From the NCBI GenBank assembly GCA_009602735.1, contig WELA01009987.1, positions 1 to 39,385 of the forward strand: 39,385 bases of DNA, read 5' to 3'. Positions within the stretch are counted from its first letter, which is position 1, and the number at the start of each line of letters is the position of its first letter. Below, in pieces: positions 31,908 through 39,385 of the stretch. The DNA comes from Mesotaenium endlicherianum. Taxonomy: Eukaryota > Streptophyta > Zygnematophyceae > Zygnematales > Mesotaeniaceae. The notes below the pieces were generated by a model that saw only the letters and a list, made by a program, of their open reading frames with translations, was not told where the DNA came from and made no database searches. The position numbers were made by a program, and so were the translations under genes.

Positions 31908-32379
31908 GGCTGACGCGGAGTGCCGACTAGGTCGATTTACCTAGAAGTTTCGATTTAGCCTAGCGCGTCTAAGATATAATATTCTAGTAATGTCGATGCA
32001 TGTATGTGGATGTCAATTCGGCCCGACACGTCAGATGAGACTGATCTGGCTTACTCACGAATATTCTGGACGGGACAATTTGACGAACACTTAGGAAAAT
32101 CTGTAGCTCTCTTCTAGAGAGAAGCACTTAGGAGGAAAATTATAAATAGGCATAACTTCTTTGTTTCTTATCAGTTTTCACTTCTGTAAATTTCTACGGG
32201 TTTGTAATGACAAGGCCTTTCATCCTATATCATTTGTGAGCAGTTTCTTGCTACTCAAAATGTTGAGTAATTTTTCTAAGCTTTCTTAGTGATATGCCGT
32301 TGCACCTTTTAGTATGATCGCAACTAGTTCCTTTCCTCGTGAGTTACTACGCTTCCATGAGGGCACTCTGCCCCTTTCA
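31908..32379 (+). repeat. Element B 3' LTR, second part
   Basis: Continues from 25227 after the duplicated GGCTG and matches 12185-12656, ending CTGCCCCTTTCA. TATA box TTATAAATA near 32139. Followed by the target duplication CTTTT. Confidence 0.92.
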
Positions 32380-32613
32380 CTTTTCGTCATGAATTGGTAG
32401 TTATATGAATTACTTCACCAACGTCAATTGGTTAGGTGTGAACGTTTCAAACAACAATTCGCGGGTTCAAATCTGCTCGGATGCAAAGTCGCGTGTGGTG
32501 AATAATTCAATGTGATGCAATCATTCATCAAATAATGTATGATAAATAGTATAATGTATTTTAGGTAATTGGTAAAACGTCCCAAATACGCCTAAAAAGC
32601 TCTGATCGTTACA
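32380..32613 (-). repeat. A-family LTR, second part
   Basis: Resumes where 11912 stopped (ATGCTTTT|CTTTTCGTCATGAA corresponds to ATGCTTTCGACATGAA at 4677-4692) and ends GATCGTTACA. Includes the third tRNA-like block (32420-32484), in which the B-box is mutated to GGTTCAAATCT. A segment present in the other copies (after the tRNA-like block) is shortened here. Confidence 0.88.
32420..32484 (+). other. Third copy of the LTR tRNA-like segment
   Basis: A-box-like GTCAATTGGTTAGGTG at 32423-32438 and a decayed B-box GGTTCAAATCT at 32464-32474 followed by GCTCGGATG. Same order and spacing as the other two LTR copies. Confidence 0.55.
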
Positions 32614-33235
32614 GTTTGATAGAAGTCCAATCGTGCCCAGCAACATCAAACAGGAAATTGACCAAGTGAAAGACCTGTACAACCCTGACGTTTTTTTAAA
32701 GGTCATCATGCGCCGCAAGGTGTTGTTTGAACGCATGATGCCTGTTGCGTTGGACAATCTGAAAATTATGCAAAAGAGAGATACGCAACGATACGCGAAA
32801 ACCCGAGATGGAAGCTACCACCTACAGATGACGCAGATCCATGAAGAAGATTTTCTCTACAAAAAGCGGCAGACCAAGACTACCATCGACACCAGTTCAG
32901 GTGCAGTGATCTTGCGTGTCAAGCATACGTTCGATAATGGTGTGTTAGAGCTGGAAGGCTCTGACGGCAAAACCTTGAGGGATCATTTGCAAAATTGTTT
33001 GCTGTGCCACTTGCCCAATATTGATCCTACGGTCAAGGTTGCACCTGAGGAATTAGTGCCAGCCACTCCGTGTCCCAGCTGCAAATTGCTGGATGATCAA
33101 GAGGCAATGGTAACTTGCGATAAGTGTGGATCTCGTTGGCACTCTTTCTGCATTGGAGACGAAGAGATTATGGCAGGACGTTGGAAATGTCTCGACTGCT
33201 TTCTCAAACCCTCGAGCAGCAAGGCTAGACAATAG
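32614..33235 (+). pseudogene. Retroelement integrase tail with PHD finger (5'-truncated)
   Basis: The frame is open from the LTR junction at 32614 to TAG at 33233-33235; there is no ATG at the 5' end (the first usable codon at 32633 is GTG), so it is the 3' part of a longer pol cut by the LTR. The first half (RSPIVPSNIK, RRKVLFERMMPVALDNLKIMQKRDTQRYAKTR, DFLYKKR) resembles the post-catalytic region of gypsy integrases. Then comes a beta-rich SH3-like segment (VILRVKHTFDNGVLELEGSDGKT...HLPNID). The end is a PHD finger: C147, C150, C162, C165, H170, C173, C186, C189 (numbering from the GTG), the C4HC3 pattern, with W184. PHD fingers bind histone H3 tails, so it may replace the chromodomain as targeting module. 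A purine tract and TGTAAGG at 33273-33290 could be this element's PPT and LTR start. Confidence 0.75.
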
Positions 33236-33904
33236 ATTACTTTCAACGGAAAAGGCAGGGATGCCTCAGCTGAAAAGAAGGGGTGTAAGGGAAACTGAAA
33301 GATGGGAAACTTTTTGCAAAATTTGCTGAGTCCTAAAAAGAAGCTATGAGAGGTTTGAGTGCAAAGAGAAAGACACCTTATGGCAACCTTTCTCTGCATT
33401 TGCTAAAGTGCAGGAAGACCAGAAATGAGTCAACCTCAAGCAGGTCCGCACCGACACATGTGCTGAGGGCGATCGACCGGGAAATTCCCACGTGCAAAGA
33501 CGCACTGACCAGTCGAACAGGAAAATTCCACTCGAAAGGAGGACCACCGACACATCGACCAGGTCGACGGCACATGTGCTGGAAAGCCACACACGAGCCA
33601 GGAGACCGACACTGTTAGGCACGACACCCCGGCCACATATGTTGCTTAAATGTAAATAATATGCAATTTTTGGCGCCTTAGTCAAGCACATTGCGCAAAA
33701 ATCAATCGTCCGCAGTTCCTTGCGTTGGAAATTAACGTTGCGCAAAAATGAATCAGACAAGGATTTCGGCGAACCGACTTGCAAGTTTGGCGAAAATAAT
33801 CAATTTTCGGGAATCGTTGCGATTGTCAGAACTTAGCACCCCATGAGTCCGGCAACTAGGCCCGTGTAGACCTGGGAGCTTGTGGTTGAAGAAGAACGGG
33901 AGAA
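33236..33904. other. Non-coding stretch, possible LTR remnant
   Basis: No gene is supported. The beginning (AAAAGAAGGGG then TGTAAGG at 33284) looks like a PPT-LTR boundary of the PHD-integrase element. A 'GACACATGTGCTG' / 'GGCACATGTGCTGG' motif recurs near 33454 and 33570. Open frames exist on both strands between 33346 and 33784 but have no recognisable content. Confidence 0.35.
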
Positions 33905-34672
33905 ATACATATTTACCATCGATTTGCGCTGCTACTCCAGATTTACCATCGATTGGTGCAAAGTGGACAGAAATACCCAGATTCTGCCAATTTGGACCAA
34001 AACACCACTATTTCGTCCCGAAACATGTTTTGGTGCTTTCTCACTGTATACGTTGCACTGCGAGTAGCGTCGAGCAATTTAAGTCATCTGACGTACAAGT
34101 CGTGCGAACTATCTCTTCACACGAGTATCTTCTGACAATCTTTTTAAAGCAAAAAAAATCTTGAACATGTGGCCAATTTCAGTGACCGTCACAAACAGCT
34201 AGTTAATTGCTTTCAAAATTCTAAAAGTTTTGCAAGCTTAAAGTTTTACAACTCTTTATCATAAACCCTAAACCTCGAATAGTTTAGCGTTACCTTCACA
34301 GGCCCAAATTTCTTGGGCCCTCGAAATCCCCTCCAGTCCAACTTTCGGATTTAAGTTCAAATTATTCCTTTAAAAAATTTGTCTATAAAGCCAAGATTCT
34401 CTCCTCGGAAACAGAAATCCTACATTGAAAGCAACTACTTTTCACCCTCGTTCATTAATGTGAAGTCTTACTTACACGAGTTTACCGACAGGACCTAGCT
34501 ATAAGTGAAGCCTTTGTCCTCATTACTATATATATCCTGAGGCGTTCGGGACGAAAAAGTGTATTCTGGTCCAAAATGGCAGAATCTGGGTATTATCTGT
34601 CCAGTTTGCATCGATCGATGGTAAATCTGGAGTAGCGGCGCAAATCGATGGTAAATATGTATTGTTCCCAAG
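33905..34672. repeat. Inverted-repeat (foldback-like) element
   Basis: Arms of about 120 bp (33905-34022 and 34549-34672) are reverse complements with few mismatches and short indels. Each contains two TTTACCATCGAT motifs, CTCCAG, CCCAGATTCTGCCA and TTTCGTCCCGAA. The ~525-bp AT-rich spacer has no gene. This resembles a foldback or MITE-type DNA element, or a hairpin-RNA source. No target duplication was identified, so the class is open. Confidence 0.75.
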
Positions 34673-35671
34673 AAGAAAAAATGTCCGGTCCGCATCATGT
34701 GGAGGTCTGACGAGAGAACATAAAGCCCAACATTTTTGAGGGCATGCTTCACACAGCGTCATATACGGGACCACGCAGGAGCTTTAGCGAGATGTGAACA
34801 TGCGCATCCAGCAAGAAGCTGCATGTGGAATTCAATCGGGACCCAGTTTCGCTAACCGTATGAGGCCTGATCGTGATGCACAGTTGTCAAAACGACGTGT
34901 TTTGTGTGTCTCTCTCTTCTAAAAGCGTTGCTGCAGGCTCACTTCTGAAAGAACAAGGCCCGATGAAGCCGGAAACAGAGGCCCGCAGTCGGCCAGAGTG
35001 CAACCAAATCTGCGCTATGATGGCAGAGGACGTCAGGGCCGTGCTTAGAACAGGTGTCCTGTTCGTTGCTTATTGCGGAGCCGTTCCTCTTGATCATGAT
35101 TCTTGAGCTTCGTGCACACGTCCTATTTGATTGAGGCTTACGGGTGGTCGAGGTAGAAAGTTAATAATATTCGGAAGCCTCTCCTTGCTGCTATGGCGTA
35201 TCGACTAATTGCTCAGGTACTAGCTCGTTTCCTGGCTAGTGACTCTTTTTTCTTTAATGGCCGACTGTACGCCCTGGGTTGCAGTCCACATTGATATAGA
35301 GAATGTCTTGACAGGGTGCAGTAGCGCTCTTTCCTGCATGCCGATTAGGAAGTGAGTACTACTTCAAGGTCTTTGCGTTCAGAGCGCAAATTCTTATACT
35401 GAGGAGATGCATACACATCTATTCACTCAAAGTGCAGTCGGAGGGGCCTGGTCCCTTATTTGGCAAGAAGAGCTGTCAATGTATGCAGACTGCAACGAAC
35501 TCACAAAATGATTCGGCTTTTAATGTCGCTCTTGAATGCCAACCTGCCCCAAGGCCGCTACCCTTCTAGCTGCTCTTTGCCGCAGCTTGCAAAGACGGGA
35601 AAATTCTTTGTGGTGCAGCTATCAGGGTCTGTTTCGCGTCTTACTTCGAGCTGAACTTTTTCTTGTAAGAA
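34673..35671. other. Intergenic stretch, nothing recognised
   Basis: No repeat, RNA gene or convincing coding region was recognised. An open frame at 34873-35106 has no known motif. GC content rises here relative to the retroelement region and may include upstream parts of the gene that follows. Confidence 0.4.
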
Positions 35672-36113
35672 ATGAGGGGCCACATGCAGTCTCAAGGTCA
35701 TATAGAGCCCAAAATCTTTGAGGGCCTGCATAACCCATGGTGCCTTGAATCTTGTGAAGTGCCTATCCTCCAGGTGGTACGAATTGCGGCGCGTTGGAGA
35801 ACACGCAATATTGCATCCTTCTGCAACTTTATTCTGGTGCCCCCTCTGATGTGGCTCAGCTGCCACATGGGCCATGGATTGACGTCGTGCCTCGTGTTGG
35901 GCAACTGCGTGCAGAGCTCCATAGGAAGGGCAGATTCAACCGCGAGCCTGACACAGCTGGAGCTCGAAGAGTCCAGTGAGGAGGGTCCACCTGTCGTCAA
36001 GCTTGTGGCTGTTGCGCCGGAGCCAGTGCAGGGGGCCGCCATGCTGGCGACAGCTGGCAGCCTGCCAGGCTTGGATCTGAAGATTCAGACGGAGCTGAAT
36101 GGAGCACTTGACA
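35672..36113 (+). CDS. Putative host-gene exon (start uncertain)
   Basis: The part from about 35920 looks coding: acidic SLTQLELEESSEEG, then PPVVKLVAVAPEPVQGAAMLATAGSLPGLDLKIQTELNGALDS. It ends before a donor GTATGT at 36114. Splicing to the acceptor at 36528 keeps the frame exactly (A|GC gives Ser). The start is unclear; an acceptor such as GCGTGCAG at about 35919 may be the real 5' border, and the first codons listed may be intron or UTR. Product unknown. Confidence 0.45.
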
Positions 36114-36528
36114 GTATGTGCACGATATTCAGTTCCTCACTTTTGCTCTGCATAATTTTGCGAATGGTTAGCATGGTGTAAATGAGGTCTGGTGTTTGTG
36201 CATTCTTTAGGTGATACAAGAAAGGGAAGGCAAAGCTTCGACTTGATTGTTTTCTTATTTTTTAGGAGCTGTCGTAGTACGTGCTTCTTGAGCGTAGTAA
36301 TGCGAGTTCATGCATTAATATGCAATCAGTAATAACAAGTGCGATGCGGACGTTGCGCAAGCTGCCTCAGCGCGTTCAGAGCTCTTGCTGCTCACTTTGT
36401 TCCTTTGTTTGTCTGACTTGTAAGTTGCCGACTGACGTATTCGTGTGACTTTTCTTTTCTGGCATTGATCTCCTCAGTATGTCGCTCTAAGTTAGTACCT
36501 ATGTGAAAAAATACGTTTGTGTCTGCAG
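36114..36528 (+). other. Putative intron
   Basis: Begins GTATGT and ends TTTGTGTCTGCAG, 415 bp, AT-richer than the flanking exons. The joined frame is preserved. Confidence 0.55.
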
Positions 36529-36651
36529 GCGTCATGAAAGTAGTGAGGGAGGCTCTGCTCAGCAAGGAGGCCGCGCGAGCAGAAGCTGACACCTGGCGGC
36601 GGAAGTGGGAGGAGCTATACCGGGCGACAGCGACGGCACACACTCTCACAG
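36529..36651 (+). CDS. Putative host-gene exon, amphipathic helix
   Basis: Encodes VMKVVREALLSKEAARAEADTWRRKWEELYRATATAHTLT, a strongly helical, charged segment likely to form a coiled coil. A donor GTCCGC after ACAG at 36651 joins in frame to the acceptor at 37307 (G|GG). An alternative reads on to a better donor GTAAGA at 36785 and an acceptor at 36847 (63-bp intron), also frame-compatible. The family is not recognised. Confidence 0.5.
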
Positions 36652-37307
36652 GTCCGCCTCTCTGTCCGTTCGATTTGCCTGGGCGCCAGCAGAAGCACCG
36701 CCTTTGCGTGATCTTTGCGGGCCTTGCTCGACGTAGTGGACTGACCCGACAGACAGCCGAACAAGTTATAATTTTGGGACCAAAGTAAGAGTCATGCACT
36801 GACCCACGCTTCCAGCGACGCGCTCTCGCTAACTTCCTGCCGCTCAGTGCCATTGAAGAGAGCCAGGCATCAAGCCCGCAGGCACGGCTGTCGCAGCATG
36901 CCTGTGCCCCGTGCCGTCAGTCCCGCCCTACTACGCGCACGCTTGCGCCACTTTCTCAAGAGCATGAAGGGTCAAACTCAGGGCCTCTTTTCCTCCTCCT
37001 CCTCCTCCTCCTCCTCCACCTCTACAGCTCGCCTTGGACGGCCATGCATGCGGAGGCCACACCGGAATGATGTGCAGCACTCGACTCTACAAGGGCCGCA
37101 CACACTGGAATGACGCAGCACTCGACTGCAAGGGCCACACCAAGGGGTGGCTCACTCCTAGTGTCATTCTCGTGGCATAAATTCGAAGGCCCTGGCGGTC
37201 AAGGCTATCTGGGATTGGCCTGGACTGATTTGATGAGGTACGAGGCACGGCACACTAGTAGCAAGAGTGCACACTTGACTTGTGGTCCTCCCCTGGGCTG
37301 CTTGCAG
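36652..37307 (+). other. Putative intron or alternative exons
   Basis: 656 bp ending CTGGGCTGCTTGCAG. Includes a (TCC)n run at about 36991-37018 and a short repeat, CACTCGACT, at 37078 and 37120. Parts (36848-36900) could be exonic in the alternative model. Confidence 0.4.
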
Positions 37308-37441
37308 GGCCTGCCACGTCAGTGGGGGGGGCAGCACGGGGGGTGCAGCTGTCGGAAGGTGGCGGGGTGTCGCGAGGCCGTGATCAGCGGGAGCTGACAT
37401 CAGCACAAATCGAGGAGCAGAGCAGGAGCAGGCGGAAGGAG

Positions 37442-37475
<34 letters not shown>

Positions 37476-38506
37476 CAAGCTCGAGTTCCGTTTCCGGGGG
37501 TCAGAAGAGCGCAGCTGCAAGGCCAGGCGGAGGAGGAGCTGGGGCTGGGCCTGGGGCTGGTGGGGCTGGAGGGAGCAAGCCTGCCGGAAGTGCCGAACGT
37601 GCCAAGACTGCCGAAAGTTCCCACCGTGCTGAGTCTGCTGGCAGTGGTGCTGAGCCCAGCGGCAGAGAGGGGGTCTGTGAGGGAGGCCACTCTGAGCGCC
37701 TGAAATCTGCTGCGCTTGCTGAGAGGCCTGCGGATGCTGAAAGGGCCGAGAGTAATGGCAGGGAAGGCGGCTCCGAGCGTCCGAACTTGGGCCCGGGCCC
37801 GCTACGAAGGCCTGGGAGCAGCAAGCGTTCCCCCCTCCGCGTTCCCATCTATGCCCCCCAGAGCCCTGGTGGTGGTGGTGATGAGGATGGGGAGCCGGCA
37901 GAGGAGGCCGAGTGGCGGCGTTCCAGCGCAGAGCTCGTGCACACTGAGCTTACAGAGTGTACACAGATAGAGAAGGAGCAGTTGAGTGCTGATGCCGATG
38001 CCGACGCCGCGGCTGATGCTGACGGCCATGCCGTCGCACAAGATGGCGAGCATAGCAGCCGGGCACAAGAGGGGCAGGGGCAGGGGCAGGGGCAGGGGCA
38101 GGGGCAGGGATTTGGTGACGGGGAGGCCGAGGAGGTGGGGGAGAAGAAGGGGGGGGGACAGATGGAGGAAGCTTGTGAAAGCACGCGTGCGGGGAACGGG
38201 GATGCGCTACCGGCCAGAGGAGGAGAAGAAGGAGGCGGAGGAGGAGGAGTAGGAGGGGGAGATGGAGACGGCGACAGTGACGCGTTTGGCGCTGCAGTGC
38301 AGCCTCGAGGTGGAGAGTGCGCAGCGGGGGCCGGCACCAGCATGGCCGATGGCGGGAGAGCAGAGGAGGGGGAGGAAGGGGAGGAGGGGGAGGGGGAGGA
38401 GCTTCACGGAGGGGGGCCCAGCAGCCAGCAGCGCGGGGGCAGGTACAGCATGTTCTCCCGCCACAAGGTGCTGCCCTCGGACGCCACTCGCCCACACCAC
38501 CATAAG
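37308..38506 (+). CDS. Putative host-gene exon, long low-complexity region
   Basis: About 400 codons without a stop, rich in Gly, Glu, Ser, Ala and Asp. It contains a polyserine tract from a CAG/AGC repeat (37444-37474), Gly/Ala/Pro runs, (DA)n from GATGCC units near 37990, six Gly-Gln pairs from GGGGCA units, and acidic EEGEEGEEGEGEE. Only the end looks like structured protein: GGRYSMFSRHKVLPSDATRPHHHK. A donor (CATAAG|GT at 38506) would end it just before a CT-rich stretch; otherwise the frame stops at 38626. Intrinsically disordered; function unknown. Several antisense open frames here are composition artefacts. Confidence 0.5.
37444..37474 (+). repeat. CAG trinucleotide microsatellite
   Basis: About ten CAG units, read as polyserine (AGC) in the putative exon. 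Confidence 0.9.
38071..38109 (+). repeat. GGGGCA hexanucleotide repeat
   Basis: Six perfect GGGGCA units followed by GGG, giving seven G-runs, enough for a G-quadruplex. Encodes Gly-Gln pairs in the putative exon. Confidence 0.92.
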
Positions 38507-39117
38507 GTGCAGCGTTCACACACCCCTCTCTCCCCTCTCCCCCTCCCTCCCACTCTCTCCCCCTCCCGCTCTCTCAGTGCGTGTGTGCGTCTATGTGTAC
38601 ACAAGCGCGTGCGTGCAGGCATGTGAATGTGTGTGTACGCCTGCGGGCACGCGCAAGTGAGTTGGAGTGGGGGTGCTCTGTCCCCCTTGTTTATAGGGAA
38701 CGATAAGAAGCGTTCACAGGAGGATGGGGGGTTGCCAAACGATAGGAGCCTGCCTCTGGAGATAAGCTGAGAAAGAGAAGAGGGCAGGTTCTATTTTGTT
38801 TTGTTTTGTTGTTGGTGTGCTTTTGTGGACCCAGAATCTCACTCGCCCTCGCCTCACCCCCTCACCCCCTTACCCCTTTGCTTCATCCTCCAGCCTTACC
38901 ACCAACCTCTGCTTCTTGCTGTCCCCTCACTCCTCTTTCTCTCCCCCGCCCTTACACACAAACAGAGGGGAGTTGTTGAGGCGGGTAACAAGTAGGGCTT
39001 CCTACTGCGGCTGCAGCTTGAGCAACCAAATTTTCTTCTCGAAGAACTTTCAAAGCAACGGCCATTCTCTTGCAGCACTGTTTCTGCTGACGGGAGGCCA
39101 GGGCGCAGCATGGCTGC
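38507..39117. other. Low-complexity, probable intron or 3' flank
   Basis: CT-rich (38520-38577), then a GT-rich stretch with TGTGTGCG-type alternation (38579-38640), then mixed sequence with TTTTG repeats (38794-38809). No gene supported. Confidence 0.45.
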
Positions 39118-39385
39118 CTTTCCGAAATCCCTTTCCCTCCTCTTCCCCTCCCATCTCCTCCTCTTCCCCCCTCCGCCTGTCTTTCTTCCCCTGGCCCCCA
39201 ACTCAACATCTCCTCCCGTCTTATCTCTCCTCTCTCTTTTTCCTCTTCCATTTTCTCCTCTCTTTGCTCGTCTTCCCTTCCCTTCTCTTCCCTTCCCTCA
39301 TTTCCTTTCCTTTCCTTTCCCTTCCCCTTTCCCCGCTCCTCCCCTCTCCTTTCCCCTCCCCCTCCCCTCCCCTCCCCGCTCCTCT
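39118..39385 (+). repeat. Polypyrimidine tract
   Basis: Almost entirely C and T from about 39118 to the window end, including TTTCC repeats at 39301-39330. Such tracts can form triplex DNA. Confidence 0.9.

Larger units (their letters stand above)
11913..32379 (+). mobile_element. Element B: composite Ty3/gypsy insertion holding C and D
   Basis: The element begins TGTAAGGTCATAGG and ends CTGCCCCTTTCA, flanked by the perfect duplication CTTTT (11908-11912 and 32380-32384), and it lies inside an A-family LTR. Its order is 5' LTR, PBS, gag, PR-RT (ending about 15311), element C and other DNA, a second B-type pol fragment from 21981, PPT, and a 3' LTR split by element D. The two LTRs differ at many positions (roughly one in ten over the first 150 bases, by eye), so it is much older than D or is a mosaic of two B copies. 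Confidence 0.85.

Noticed and set aside
11486..32618. GAAAC...GTTTC-like flanks of the split A-family LTR as a target duplication
   Set aside because: The left flank GAAAC and right flank GTTTG are nearly inverted, not direct, repeats; retroviral-type duplications are direct.
33346..33784. Overlapping open frames on both strands
   Set aside because: No motif; codon content explained by short GC-rich repeats.
34873..35106. 77-codon open frame
   Set aside because: No recognisable domain, no supporting context or splice signals.
37849..38519. Minus-strand Pro/Ser/Cys-rich open frames
   Set aside because: Shadows of the GC-rich low-complexity exon on the plus strand.

Overview
The window looks like a repeat-dense stretch of a green-lineage nuclear genome. 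Evidence: at least four Ty3/gypsy (Metaviridae) families of plant chromovirus type (gag with CCHC knuckle, PR-RT-RNaseH-IN, C-terminal chromodomain), primer sites resembling initiator-tRNA-Met (TGGTAT-type), a plant-type hAT transposase relic, and GT-AG introns. The species cannot be named from the sequence. A charophyte alga such as Chara, or another early streptophyte, would fit the mix of retroelements and GC-rich low-complexity exons, but this is inference. No bacterial operons, rRNA, functional tRNA or CRISPR were seen.

Layout. 1-455: decayed gag of family B. 456-1748: AT-rich, nothing recognised. 1749-2671: solo LTR of family A (TSD AAAGC) at the very end of a hAT transposase pseudogene (2676-3566). 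3710-4266: degenerate ~145-bp tandem repeats. 4267-11490: minus-strand element A (3' LTR, PPT, pol with chromodomain, PR, gag, PBS), broken in RNase H by another solo LTR (7321-8046). A second A-family LTR (11491-11912 plus 32380-32613) is split by element B (11913-32379, TSD CTTTT). B's interior holds a minus-strand element C (about 15953-21980) between two overlapping B pol fragments. B's 3' LTR is split by the young, intact element D (25228-31907, TSD GGCTG). So the order is: A-family LTR, then B, then D, each readable from target-site duplications.

Downstream, 32614-33235 encodes the tail of a further integrase ending in a PHD finger, and 33905-34672 is a ~120-bp-arm inverted repeat. From about 35670 the sequence becomes GC-rich and appears to hold the only host-gene candidate: exons with frame-consistent introns, ending in a long low-complexity exon (to ~38506). 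The last 270 bases are an almost pure polypyrimidine tract.

Only D appears capable of coding a full set of proteins: gag and pol overlap, and pol is reached by a -1 shift at a textbook slippery heptamer followed by a hairpin. A, B and C carry frameshifts and many nonsense codons, most of them CAG, CAA or CGA turned to stops, as expected of C-to-T decay in methylated repeats.
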